A stretch of 64,000 nt of DNA from assembly GCA_030430075.1 (NCBI GenBank), contig JAUIGN010000019.1:1-64000 (forward strand), given 5' to 3'. A program made the translations under genes and the position numbers. This DNA comes from a bacterium. Its GTDB lineage: Bacteria; Planctomycetota; Planctomycetia; Pirellulales; Pirellulaceae. How positions within the stretch are numbered: the first letter of the stretch is position 1; each line of letters starts with the position of its first letter. The notes under the pieces are model-generated. The model searched no databases and was not told where the DNA came from. It saw only the letters and a program-made list of their open reading frames with translations. Below, one piece after another: positions 1 to 8,379 of this stretch.

Positions 1-36
1 CGCAGAATGAACCGCAACAACCAACGAGTCTCCGTG

Positions 37-68
37 CGAAACAAGAAAAAACGAAGCCACCGGCTTCG
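37..68 (-). terminator. Probable intrinsic terminator read leftward
   Basis: A perfect 7-bp stem (CGAAGCC / GGCTTCG, 3-nt loop, 52-68) is followed on the minus strand by a T-rich run (TTTTTTCTTGTTT). This is the layout of a rho-independent terminator for leftward transcription. The S1-domain gene ends leftward at 351, so it is the likely user, although 280 bp including a repeat array lie between. Confidence 0.55.
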
Positions 69-121
69 GCGCAAAACTTATGTACCGACGACCCCTTGAC
101 AGCATCAACTCTTTCAGGGAA

Positions 122-252
122 GGGAGACCCGCGCACAGCGCAGTCGTGCGGGGTCGGGAGACCCGCGCACAGCGCAGGCCTTGCGGTCGTGCGGGGTTGG
201 GAGACCCGCGCACAGCGCGGTCGTGCGGGGTCGGGAGACCCGCGCACAGCGC
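122..252. repeat. Tandem array of a GGAGACCCGCGCACAGCGC unit
   Basis: Four exact copies of the 20-bp unit GGGAGACCCGCGCACAGCGC lie at 122-141, 156-175, 199-218 and 233-252. They are separated by variants of GTCGTGCGGGGTC. The unit is a close variant of the tandem part of the 49-bp-core repeats found further right, but the core itself is absent here. The stop-free frames across it are a by-product of repeat composition. The rest of 1-350 holds the leftward terminator and no gene. Confidence 0.85.
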
Positions 253-350
253 GTTCAGCGCGTGGTCCGGGGCGTGCCTGCCATTCGCAGAGCCATGGCA
301 GGTAGGTAGCCAGCCAGTCAGTCAGTCAGGAAGCGTGTCGACTTGAGTCT

Positions 351-2162
351 CTACCAGTTGAGTCCAACGCTTTCGCCGCCCGATCCGCGGCCGACGCCGC
401 CTTTGAGTGGCTTGTTGCGTTTGGGCACGACCGGCTTGGGTGGCGGCTCGTCGGCCTCTGCGGTCTTTTCGGCCTTTGGCTCCGGCAGAGTCGCCTTCAA
501 TGAAAGGCCAATCCGCTGTGACTCCCGGTCGACCGACATCACCTTGACTTCGATCTCCTGGCCTTCCTTGAGGACGTCGTCGACGCTGCGAACCCGTTGA
601 TGGGACAGCTCGGAAATGTGGATCAGACCCTCGACGCCGGGAAAGAGCCGCACGAACGCACCAAACTTGGCGGTCCGCGTGACGTTGCCGGTCATCACAC
701 TTCCGACGACACACTTGGTCTCAATGTCGTTCCAGGGATGCTCGGTCAGATCCCGAAAACTCAATCCGATCTTCCCCGTATCGAGATTGACCTTCTCGAC
801 CTTCACTTTGACCTTCTGGCCTTCGGTCAACACATCACTGGGATGCTTGACCCGCTCCCAGCTGAGCTGGCTGATGTGGATCAGGCCGTCGAGACCGCCC
901 AGGTCGACGAACGCGCCGAAGTCACGCAGGCTGCGAACCACCCCTTCGCGCACTTGACCAGGCTTGAGATCCTCAAGCAACTGCTTCTTCGCCTCTTCGC
1001 GTTCGCGTTCCAAGACTGCCCGGTGGCTTACCACCAGATTCTTCTTCCGCTCGTTCACCTCAGTGCAGACACAGGGCAAACTCTGCCCGATGTATTCGGC
1101 GAAATCTTCAACACGGAACATGGCAACCTGGCTGGCCGGAATGAAGCCGCGAATGTTACCCACCATGCACTCCAGGCCGCCCGTATTTGCGCCGGTAATC
1201 CGAGCATCCACGACCGCACCTTCGACAAGATCAGACCAGTCGGCGACGTTAATCGACTGACCCGGGACACTCACTTCATAAAAGCCGTCCTCTGCGTTCA
1301 GCTCGCGAACCAAGACCTCCATCTGATCGCCCACGGCCGGCGGCTCCTTGAATTGGCGAATCGGAACCAGCCCCTCGGCCCGTTCACCCAAATCAAAGAA
1401 GACGTTCTCACCCTCGATACGAATCACGGTCGCTTGCCGACGCTGGTCCTCTTCGACTTCTGCGGACGCACCCGACGAGTCCGGTGGGGAGGCCACCAGA
1501 TCGTCGAGCTTGACATCGCCCATGGCGGCGTCGATCTCGGACTGCATCTCAGGACTCAACGGCTCGCGAATCGACGGCACCGGCACCGGCTCTTTATTCG
1601 GCATCGGAATCGGCGCCGAATCGGCGGGCGGCACCTTGGCGTCCGGCTTGACGGCGTCGACCAATTCCTGCGGCAGTTCCATCGGTGGCGGCGTCGCCGG
1701 AAGGCTCGACGTGGGCCGGCTCCCCGCATCCCCTTGGCGGCGTGACCCCACCTGGATCTTCCGCTTTGTCGGCTCGCCTTGAGGCGCCGCCTGAGCGGCT
1801 TTCGGTCCGCCGGAAACCGCCTGGGGAGCCGATGCGGCGGACGTCCCTTCGCTGGCAGGTGCGGCGGCCGATGAATCGTCGCCTCCGGGCGTTGCCGCCA
1901 CGGGCTCGTTTGCGTCCGGCGCGTTCGTTGCAGGCGCTGGCATCTCAGGCGCCGGCATCTCGGGCGCTGGCATCTCGGGCGTTGGCATCTCAGGCGAGGG
2001 CGCGGCGGACACCGCTTCGCCGGCCGCTTCGCTGACTGCCGGCGGCGTTTCAGCAGGCGTCTCAACCGCTCCTTGATCGGTTCTTGAACGGCCATCTGCG
2101 TGCGGTTCAGAGGGTTGGCCGGGTGTCTGGTCCGATGGCGTGGCCGAAGGATCACTTGCCAT
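351..2162 (-). CDS. S1 RNA-binding domain protein (ribosomal protein S1-like)
   Basis: A 603-aa protein with a Pro/Ala/Glu-rich, probably disordered N-terminal third, including a PEMPAPEMPAP-type tandem repeat around residues 45-75. Four S1 (OB-fold) modules follow, at roughly 240-305, 318-390, 400-470 and 485-555. The last two are the most canonical (FGAFVDL...GLIHISQLS; FGAFVRL...GLIHISELS). A basic Gly-rich tail ends the protein. S1 domains bind single-stranded RNA, so a role in translation initiation or RNA metabolism is expected. It is not a standard six-domain RpsA, and I cannot say whether it replaces it. Start: an ATG with GGAAG about 9 nt upstream, preferred over an in-frame TTG five codons earlier. 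Confidence 0.88.
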   Translation of the reverse strand: MASDPSATPSDQTPGQPSEPHADGRSRTDQGAVETPAETPPAVSEAAGEAVSAAPSPEMPTPEMPAPEMPAPEMPAPATNAPDANEPVAATPGGDDSSAAAPASEGTSAASAPQAVSGGPKAAQAAPQGEPTKRKIQVGSRRQGDAGSRPTSSLPATPPPMELPQELVDAVKPDAKVPPADSAPIPMPNKEPVPVPSIREPLSPEMQSEIDAAMGDVKLDDLVASPPDSSGASAEVEEDQRRQATVIRIEGENVFFDLGERAEGLVPIRQFKEPPAVGDQMEVLVRELNAEDGFYEVSVPGQSINVADWSDLVEGAVVDARITGANTGGLECMVGNIRGFIPASQVAMFRVEDFAEYIGQSLPCVCTEVNERKKNLVVSHRAVLEREREEAKKQLLEDLKPGQVREGVVRSLRDFGAFVDLGGLDGLIHISQLSWERVKHPSDVLTEGQKVKVKVEKVNLDTGKIGLSFRDLTEHPWNDIETKCVVGSVMTGNVTRTAKFGAFVRLFPGVEGLIHISELSHQRVRSVDDVLKEGQEIEVKVMSVDRESQRIGLSLKATLPEPKAEKTAEADEPPPKPVVPKRNKPLKGGVGRGSGGESVGLNW

Positions 2163-2437
2163 AGAAATCGCTTCCAACTTCGATCTAAGATTTTTCGTGC
2201 ACAGTACATGCGGGCAGCTCGCCCAGGGTAGAGTGTACCAGCGAAAATCGCGGCTGAATAGTGATTCTCACCAAAACGGGCGGCCGGTCCGAGCCGATTG
2301 GTGACCGGCGATTCAAGGGTCCGCCGGTCCGCCGTTGTGCAAGCCGGTCGGCACGCGCCCCGCTTGGTCCCGCGGCACGGATCACGTAGATTGTTAGCGA
2401 ACCAATACCTCGCCGATCCGCCCCCAGGAGCCCGCTC

Positions 2438-3013
2438 GTGATCGAGTTTGCCCCTTCGCAGTACGGCCCGCCGTGCCAGGCACTGTTGACCGACGCTCCT
2501 CCCATGGAATTGGGGCCCGGTTCGCCGACCGCCGACCGACGAGGTGAGCTCGAGGAACTCAATGCCGATGCCCTCTTTTCAGGGCGCCCGATCGTCGATC
2601 GGCAGATGGCGGCGTGCTGCGAGTCGGCCCTTTGGCTGCGTCATAACTTCCTGGAAGAATCACACGCCCTTAGCCAGGCCGTCCCCACGCCGACGGGCAG
2701 CTACTGGCATGGAATCATGCACCGCCGCGAACCGGACTATTCGAACGCCAAGTTCTGGTTCCGCAAGGTTGGCCGCCATCCGATCTTCCCCGCCCTGCAC
2801 AGCAGCGGGCAAGAGATCGCTGCCGCGCACCCCGCGAGTTCGCTTGCCGCAACGCTGGCCGGACAAGACGCCTGGGATGCTCTCGCGTTTATTGACATGT
2901 GCGAGGCGGCGGCGCGGGGCCCTTCCGCGGACCGGCAACTCTGCACAGCGGTGGCGATGGCCGAGTGGCGATTGCTGTTCGACCATTGCTTCAAAGCGGC
3001 GATCGGCGAGTGA
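2438..3013 (+). CDS. Conserved-looking protein of unknown function
   Basis: A 191-aa cytosolic-looking protein with no signal peptide or membrane segment. It starts at GTG with an AGGAG Shine-Dalgarno sequence 8 nt upstream. The central part (residues about 85-115) is rich in aromatic and charged residues (SYWHGIMHRREPDYSNAKFW), followed by a Gly-Arg-His-Pro-containing stretch. It looks like a structured, possibly enzymatic core with several His, Trp and Arg residues. I do not recognise the family. The gene stands alone, divergent from the S1 gene. Coding status is supported by the Shine-Dalgarno sequence, a frame free of stops, and codon bias like its neighbours. Confidence 0.75.
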   Translation: MIEFAPSQYGPPCQALLTDAPPMELGPGSPTADRRGELEELNADALFSGRPIVDRQMAACCESALWLRHNFLEESHALSQAVPTPTGSYWHGIMHRREPDYSNAKFWFRKVGRHPIFPALHSSGQEIAAAHPASSLAATLAGQDAWDALAFIDMCEAAARGPSADRQLCTAVAMAEWRLLFDHCFKAAIGE

Positions 3014-3516
3014 ACGCGGCAGCCGACGGAGCATGCCGCAAATGGGCGACGGTGTCGATGTTCGTCGGCGCGTGCCATCCGGCCAAGAGGAACTCGGCCG
3101 GCAACCTGGGCGAATTGTCCGCCGTCGGGCAGTGGTGATGCGGGGTGATGCGGGCAATGGAGAATTAGCAGCAGCAGGAAGAAGAAGTAGAAGAAGTGAG
3201 AACTCGTCATGCCGAGCATGACCTGCGGAAGGCAGGGACAACGGGTCGGTGCGCCGTCGGGCATGCTGTGCAGGCCGTGATTGACGAGAACACCAGGGCC
3301 ACGCCGGCAGTGGTCAAACGGTTGGCAGGAGAACAGACCAGCCGAGGGGCGTACACCAATGCTTGCGATGGTTGCCGACGAAACCGGACGCTGGCGCATT
3401 GCGGCCGAGATGGGGGGCGATTCAAGCAAGTTCACTCTCAATGGAGCAAGCTCACTGCCGGCGATCGCCACGCGACGACCTGCACGGCATCGTTGTTCAT
3501 TGATGCATGTCCCGCG
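3014..3516. other. Intergenic region without a convincing gene
   Basis: About 500 bp between two convergent genes. It contains a GAAGAAGTAG-like purine run near 3176-3200 and one copy of the dispersed 17-bp palindrome (3206-3222). Open frames here lack ribosome sites and recognisable protein features. Confidence 0.5.
3206..3222. repeat. Dispersed palindrome GTCATGC-CGA-GCATGAC
   Basis: Perfect 7-bp arms with a 3-nt loop. It is followed by CTGCGGAA, the shoulder shared with the other copies at 14838, 21601, 52758, 55659 and 61580. Intergenic. Confidence 0.75.
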
Positions 3517-5136
3517 TTAACTGTCGCGAAGAATCTCTGTGGCGGCGTTCTTGCCGCAGGCGCCCATCACGCCGCCTCCCGGATGACTGGCGGCACCGCA
3601 GACGTACAGTCCGCCGATCGGCGTGCGGTGGTCGGCCCAGCCGGCGACCGGGCGGAAGCTGTAGAGCTGATGGGGACTCATGGCGCCCTGCATGATGTTC
3701 CCGCCCGTCAAGCCGAATGTCCGCTCCAGATCCAACGGGCTTAACACCTGACGATGTTCGACGGCATTCGGTACGTTGGGGGCGTAGCGGCCCAGTAACT
3801 GGACGCAGCGGTCGGCAAAGTCTTCTTTGATGTCATCCCAATGGAGGCCTCCCGCCAAGCGATACGGTGCATACTGCACAAACATCGACAACAGATGCTT
3901 GCCCGGCGGCGCGATCGTTTCGTCGACCGAAGTGGGCATCGTGATTTCCAGAATCGGTTCGCTACTGGGACGTCCGTACTTCGCGTCGTCGTAGGCCCGC
4001 TCGATGGTCTCCATCGTCTCGCCGATATGAATCGTCCCGTGGTGGTGCGGGCCGACCCCGGTGCACATCGCCGAAGTGAACCTGGGCGGTTCGGCGAGCG
4101 CCAAGTTGATCTTCGCAGACGCCGATGCGTAGTCGATGCGGCTCACAGCGGCACGAAACGACTCCGGCAAGACGCTCGGGTCGAGAAACTTCTCGAACGT
4201 CAGATGGGCATCGACGCTGGAAGCCACGACCGGCGCTTCCAGGACCGTGTTATCGGCCAACAGTACGGCGGAGACGCGCCCGTTGTCGGCGACAATGTGA
4301 CGGACTTCCGCCTCGCGGCGGATGTCGACCCGCAGTTCCAGGCAGACCTTCTCCAGGGCGGACGCCAAGCCGCCCATTCCCCCTTGCACGTACCCCCATA
4401 CGCCGCGTGCACCGCCGGCCTGCCCCATGACGTGGTGTAGCAGGACGTAGGCCGTTCCGGGCGACGACGGGGGTGCGAAGGCGCCGATGACGGCGTCGGT
4501 GGCGAGCGTCGCACGGAGCACTTCGGCTTCAAACCACCGCTCGAGTATCGGCCGGGCCGCCCCCGTCAGCAGTTCGACCGCCTCCGGCAGGTCCGCCCCC
4601 AGCTCTCCCATCGCCTGGTAGATCTCCCACATCTTGGCCGTGTCGCGAAGCCGCTTGCCGACGCCGATCTTCCGCCAGTCTTTCGGCAGCGGCAAGGCAT
4701 CGGGCGCCGCTTTGGCCAACACCGGCTCCAACACCTCAGCAACCCGCTCCAACAGGTCCTGGTACTTGGGATAGCGTTCCGCATCACGCGCGCTGAACTT
4801 GGAAATCTGACGATGGCTCTCCGCCGCATCGGGCCCCATCAACAGATGACGCCCGTCCAGCATGGGCGTGAAAGACGACGGATTTCGAGGCAAGATCTGC
4901 AAACCGTGTTGCTTGAGACGCAGCTCGCGAATGATCTCCGGCAGGAACAGGCTAATGACGTAGGCAGCCGTCGACACACGATAGCCGGGCCAGAGGGGCT
5001 CCGTGACGGCACAGCCGCCTAGCACATGCCTCCGTTCGACAATACAGACCGACTTGCCGGCCTTGGCGAGGTAAGCGGCGGTGACCAGTCCGTTGTGGCC
5101 GCCCCCGATCACAATGCAATCATAGCGTTTGTTCAT
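3517..5136 (-). CDS. FAD-dependent phytoene-desaturase-like oxidoreductase (PYROXD2-like)
   Basis: A 539-aa flavoprotein. The N-terminus carries the dinucleotide-binding Rossmann signature (IVIGGGHNGLVTAAYLAKAG), followed by ERRHVLGGCAV, the second FAD contact of the amine-oxidase/phytoene-desaturase superfamily. The C-terminal half has GGNIMQGAMSPHQL and a closing GLYVCGAASHPGGGVMGACG FAD-binding segment. This arrangement matches the PYROXD2-type branch, not carotenoid biosynthesis enzymes, and no carotenoid genes are nearby. The substrate is unknown. Start is the ATGATGAAC pair; an upstream in-frame codon would add residues before the Rossmann fold and is less likely. Confidence 0.87.
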   Translation of the reverse strand: MNKRYDCIVIGGGHNGLVTAAYLAKAGKSVCIVERRHVLGGCAVTEPLWPGYRVSTAAYVISLFLPEIIRELRLKQHGLQILPRNPSSFTPMLDGRHLLMGPDAAESHRQISKFSARDAERYPKYQDLLERVAEVLEPVLAKAAPDALPLPKDWRKIGVGKRLRDTAKMWEIYQAMGELGADLPEAVELLTGAARPILERWFEAEVLRATLATDAVIGAFAPPSSPGTAYVLLHHVMGQAGGARGVWGYVQGGMGGLASALEKVCLELRVDIRREAEVRHIVADNGRVSAVLLADNTVLEAPVVASSVDAHLTFEKFLDPSVLPESFRAAVSRIDYASASAKINLALAEPPRFTSAMCTGVGPHHHGTIHIGETMETIERAYDDAKYGRPSSEPILEITMPTSVDETIAPPGKHLLSMFVQYAPYRLAGGLHWDDIKEDFADRCVQLLGRYAPNVPNAVEHRQVLSPLDLERTFGLTGGNIMQGAMSPHQLYSFRPVAGWADHRTPIGGLYVCGAASHPGGGVMGACGKNAATEILRDS

Positions 5137-5317
5137 CATGGGGCGATTGTAGTCAGTTTGGTCGGAACCCGGTAGAGTCACCGCGCGACCAGCGCGAGCG
5201 AACCATCATTTCGCGTGCTGCCCTTGCTGACGATGGCTTTGCCCCGTTGGGAACTTGCGAGAAGGTGTTGGCGGCTCGGAACTTGGAGTGACGGACGCTG
5301 TTTGGAAAGCAGGGATG

Positions 5318-5560
5318 GGAGACCTTCGGTCGGCGGTTTCGGCGGGGTCGGAGACCCGCGCCGAGCGATGGGTTGGAGACCCGCGCCGAGCGATGGGTCG
5401 GAGACCCGCGCCGAGCAAGAGCAATGGAGGGGCAGATCCGCGCCGGGTGATGGGTCGGAGATCCGCGCCGAGCGATGGGTCGGAGACCCGCGATGAGCAA
5501 GAGCAATGGAGGGGCAGATCCGCGCCGGGTGATGGGTCGGAGACCGGCACTGAGCGATGA
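5318..5560 (+). repeat. 49-bp core repeat plus degenerate tandem units
   Basis: The 49-bp core (5318-5366) begins GGAGACCTTCGGTCGGCGG and ends GGAGACCCGCGCCGAGC. It is followed by about eight degenerate copies of a 25-bp unit (GATGGGTCGGAGACCCGCGCCGAGC), some separated by AAGAGCAATGGAGGGGCAG. The core recurs with at most one change at 19327-19375, 21488-21536 (inverted) and 25265-25313. It occupies most of the 500-bp gap between two divergent genes; I see no gene in that gap. Confidence 0.88.
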
Positions 5561-5639
5561 CGCGGAGCTGCGCGTCGAGCGGTGTGATCGCGGCTCGGCG
5601 GTACTGGACGCGTAGGCTGCCGAGTGCGACAACGGTGGC

Positions 5640-6548
5640 ATGTCGAATGACGACCCAAACCGAAAGCCGGCGCCTCTGGGCGGCCGCGGCCTGCTGGTCC
5701 TGGCGGCCGTCATGTGGAGCACCAGCGGGTTCTTTGCGAAGGCGCCGATTTTTGATGACTGGCCGGTCGTGGTCGAGGGGTACGCGGTGCGCGGTCCGGT
5801 GCTCGCCTTCTGGCGGGCCCTGTTCGCCAGTATGGTCCTCTTGCCGCTCATCAAACGTCCCCGGTGGACGCCGCGACTGATCCCGGCGGTGCTGATCTTT
5901 GCGGCGATGAACGTCACTTACTTGTCAGCCATGACGCAGACCACGGCGGCCAATGCGATCTGGCTGCAAAACACCGCACCCGCCTGGGTCTTTGTAGCCA
6001 GTGTGGGATTCCTGGGGGAACCGGTCCAACGACGGGATGTGCTGTTGCTCCTGTTCGCTGTCGCCGGGATCGGACTGATTCTCTGCTTCGAACTACAGGG
6101 ACAGTCCTTGCCGGGTGTCGTCTACGGACTGCTGGGCGGCTTCACCTATGCCGGGGTCGTCCTCTCACTGCGGTGGCTCCGGGACGAGGATCCGGCCTGG
6201 CTGATTGCCCTCAATCATCTCGTGACGGCAGCCATCCTGCTGCCCTACGTCGTTGTTCAACAAACCTGGCCCACGCCAACCCAGACGGCCTTCCTGTGCG
6301 CCTTTGGCATGCTGCAGATGGGCATCCCGTATTGGTTGTTCGCCCGGGCGGTGCAGTCGGTCTCCAGCCAGGAAGCTGCCGGAATCGTGTTGCTGGAACC
6401 GCTGCTGGTGCCGATCTGGGTCTTTGTGGCCTGGCGAAACGCCCCCAGCTACCAGCCGCCCGATTGGTGGACGATCGTCGGGGGCGGGCTGATTCTGACC
6501 GGACTGGTGATTCGGTTCCTCTCGTTAAAGCGGCGCGCGCCCGGATGA
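5640..6548 (+). CDS. EamA/DMT-family transporter
   Basis: A 302-aa polytopic inner-membrane protein with about ten hydrophobic segments in two repeated halves (roughly residues 15-145 and 155-295), the EamA (DUF6) layout. The first half holds LVLAAVMWSTSGFFAKA and FWRALFASMVLLPL, and AANAIWLQNTAPAWVF is typical of the family. The second half includes LLGGFTYAGVVLSLRW. Family members export amino acids, other metabolites or drugs; the substrate cannot be read from sequence. The gene stands alone after the repeat region. Confidence 0.88.
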   Translation: MSNDDPNRKPAPLGGRGLLVLAAVMWSTSGFFAKAPIFDDWPVVVEGYAVRGPVLAFWRALFASMVLLPLIKRPRWTPRLIPAVLIFAAMNVTYLSAMTQTTAANAIWLQNTAPAWVFVASVGFLGEPVQRRDVLLLLFAVAGIGLILCFELQGQSLPGVVYGLLGGFTYAGVVLSLRWLRDEDPAWLIALNHLVTAAILLPYVVVQQTWPTPTQTAFLCAFGMLQMGIPYWLFARAVQSVSSQEAAGIVLLEPLLVPIWVFVAWRNAPSYQPPDWWTIVGGGLILTGLVIRFLSLKRRAPG

Positions 6549-6672
6549 GTCGTTAACGAGCAGCCATTCAGGCCAAGTCGTTGCTTCGCCATCGCTGGTG
6601 GTGAACCTACCCAAGGCGGCTCGCATATCCGCCGGAACGCGATCTCGTCTGGTTCGAGCAGATTTCGCCGGA

Positions 6673-6699
6673 ACCGGGCTAACGCCCAACGGCTGATCA
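6673..6699 (+). repeat. ACCGGGCTAACGCCC-type dispersed motif
   Basis: ACCGGGCTAACGCCCAACG followed by GCTGATCA. It matches one arm of the paired modules at 19127-19196 and 33788-33856. It sits between a transporter gene and a pseudogene. No clear partner arm is seen here. Confidence 0.55.
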
Positions 6700-6709
6700 A
6701 CGATCCGGG

Positions 6710-7486
6710 CTAGGACCAGGCATGCTCCAACGGAATGATCAGCTCGTCAAGCAGATCGTCGCCGACCAGGTCGAACCACTCATCAATTTCGAATACGGCA
6801 TCCATGTCCCGCACCGGTTGAGCGTCATCCAGCTTTCTTCCAAGCACGTTCGCAAACGGTCGGTACGCGTCGTTCGCCGAGTCGCTCCCATGGGACGCGT
6901 CCGCTGGCGGAACGGGTACGGTGGGTGCATCCGGTTCTGTCATCCCAGGCAATTCGACCGGTTCACCAAACTCGTTGCAGACCCCCAACACGATCTGCTC
7001 GCCGCTTTGCAGCTGGAAGTCGGGAATCAGCGGTGTGGTTTGGAATCAACCGTCGGGCGACGCCTCGCGAACCCGGTAGCGACCAGGCTCGACATCCTCA
7101 AGAGAGTGCTCGCCGTTACTGTTGGTGTATGTCGATCGCAAAAACTCCAACACACCGTCCTCCTCGCGAAAGAGATCGATTCTGATCCCTTCCAAACCGG
7201 GCTCGTCTGGGTCGATTCGGCCATCGGCGTCATCGTCGTGGAACTTGCACCCGCTGTTGGATCCAGGGTGGGTGTTGCCGAGCGAGATGTACACATTGAG
7301 AAAGTCGACGTTCTCAATCGTCTGCCCCGGTTCGACCAGCCGCACGTAATGCTCGTCCTCGGGGAATCCCAGTTCATCGCCTGCCGGATGAGGAACGGGC
7401 CAGGAAGTCGACCACTCGGCGGAATGAGACGCAGAACTGCCGGCCGCCGCGTTGGTCTCCCAGAGGACAAGCGTGCCGCCGTACGG
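6710..7486 (-). pseudogene. Remnant of an SdrD_B-type surface protein with an in-frame TGA
   Basis: One minus-strand frame reads from just after the nitrilase stop (7487) to a TAA/TAG-type end at 6710, broken once by TGA near 7046. The text before the TGA has the end of one SdrD_B repeat (YVRLVEPGQTIENVDFLNV) and then a full repeat (GCKFHDDDADGRID, GLEGIRIDLF, VEPGRYRVREASPDG). The TGA stands where the family has Trp (PDGW.QTTP), and the frame continues FQTTPLIPDFQL. A one-base TGG-to-TGA change therefore explains the break. There is no 5' end: signal peptide and earlier repeats are missing. The fragment was probably the C-terminus of a large exported protein. TGA is a normal stop elsewhere in the window, so recoding is unlikely. 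Confidence 0.7.
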
Positions 7487-8317
7487 CTACTCGACGACCG
7501 GGCCGTACATACTGGGCCGGCGATCGGCGAAGCGATCGATGATATGTTTTTCCGGCACACGCACGATGCGCTTTGTTCTCGCCTGCTCCAAATCCAGTTC
7601 GGCATACAGGATCGCTTCGTTGGCGTGTGGAGCGGCCGCCAGGATTCGGCCCGAAGGGTCGCAGATTTTGCTGTTGCCGATGAAGTCGAAGCCACGCTCG
7701 GTGCCCACCCGGTTCACGCAAGCGTAGTAGACCTTGTTCTCCATGGCCCGCGTGTTGACCACGTGCTCTGCCATGCATTCGGCGCCGGTCGGGAAATTCG
7801 TCGGCAAGGCAATCAGGTCCGCACCTTGCAAAGCGAGGCAGCGAGCCGCCTCGGGAAACGCGCTGTCATAACAAATGTTCATCCCGATCCGGGCATCGCC
7901 GGCAGCGTGCACGGCGAACGGACGGTCTCCGGGGGTGGTGAACCGGTCGACACCGAGGTAGGGGAGGTGGACCTTGCGGTAGCTTCCGATGACGCCCTCG
8001 CCGCCGATCAGGGCACAGGCGTTGAACAATCGTTCGCCGTCTGATTCGAGCAATCCGACAATTGCGTGGCAGCCCAAACGGGCACAGGCGGCCGCCACGG
8101 CAATGCAACTGGGGCCGGGGATGCTTTCCCCGTAGGGAAGTGCCTCTGGCAGGCTGTCGAAGCAGTACCCCGTGATCGAGCACTCGGGAAAAATCGTCAG
8201 TTGGGCTCCCTGGCCGGAGGTCTCAGCCAACGCGTCTGCAATGCGAGCTAGATTCCGTTCCTTGTCGGCCAGCGTGACATCCATCTGGACGGCGGCAATG
8301 TTCAGGACGTTTGACAT
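7487..8317 (-). CDS. Carbon-nitrogen hydrolase (nitrilase superfamily)
   Basis: A 276-aa cytosolic amidase with the Glu-Lys-Cys triad of the nitrilase superfamily: Glu45 in IFPECSITGY, a Lys in YRKVHLPYLG near residue 117, and the nucleophilic Cys in MNICYDSAFPE near residue 150. Length and the C-terminal RRPSMYGPVVE ending fit the N-carbamoylputrescine/omega-amidase-like branch, so it likely hydrolyses a small amide or carbamoyl compound. The specific substrate is unknown. The protein appears complete. The reading frame continues after its TAG into the SdrD_B remnant, which I take as coincidence or old rearrangement. Confidence 0.88.
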   Translation of the reverse strand: MSNVLNIAAVQMDVTLADKERNLARIADALAETSGQGAQLTIFPECSITGYCFDSLPEALPYGESIPGPSCIAVAAACARLGCHAIVGLLESDGERLFNACALIGGEGVIGSYRKVHLPYLGVDRFTTPGDRPFAVHAAGDARIGMNICYDSAFPEAARCLALQGADLIALPTNFPTGAECMAEHVVNTRAMENKVYYACVNRVGTERGFDFIGNSKICDPSGRILAAAPHANEAILYAELDLEQARTKRIVRVPEKHIIDRFADRRPSMYGPVVE

Positions 8318-8379
8318 CGGGTCACTCGCAAGCTGGATCGAGGCGGGCGCGGGAGATCGGGCGGTCGAGAGGGGCTACG

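Noticed and set aside
3196..3744. Plus-strand gene overlapping the PYROXD2-like flavoprotein
   Set aside because: It lies opposite a well-supported coding region and has no recognisable features or ribosome site.
5215..5570. Small proteins encoded by the repeat arrays (also at 19210-19540, 21230-21570 and 25090-25400)
   Set aside because: Open frames exist on both strands at once because the GC-rich units lack stop codons; no ribosome sites or protein-like composition.
6710..7486. TGA read as tryptophan (alternative code) in the SdrD_B remnant
   Set aside because: Numerous clearly intact genes in the window end in TGA, so a nonsense mutation is the simpler explanation.
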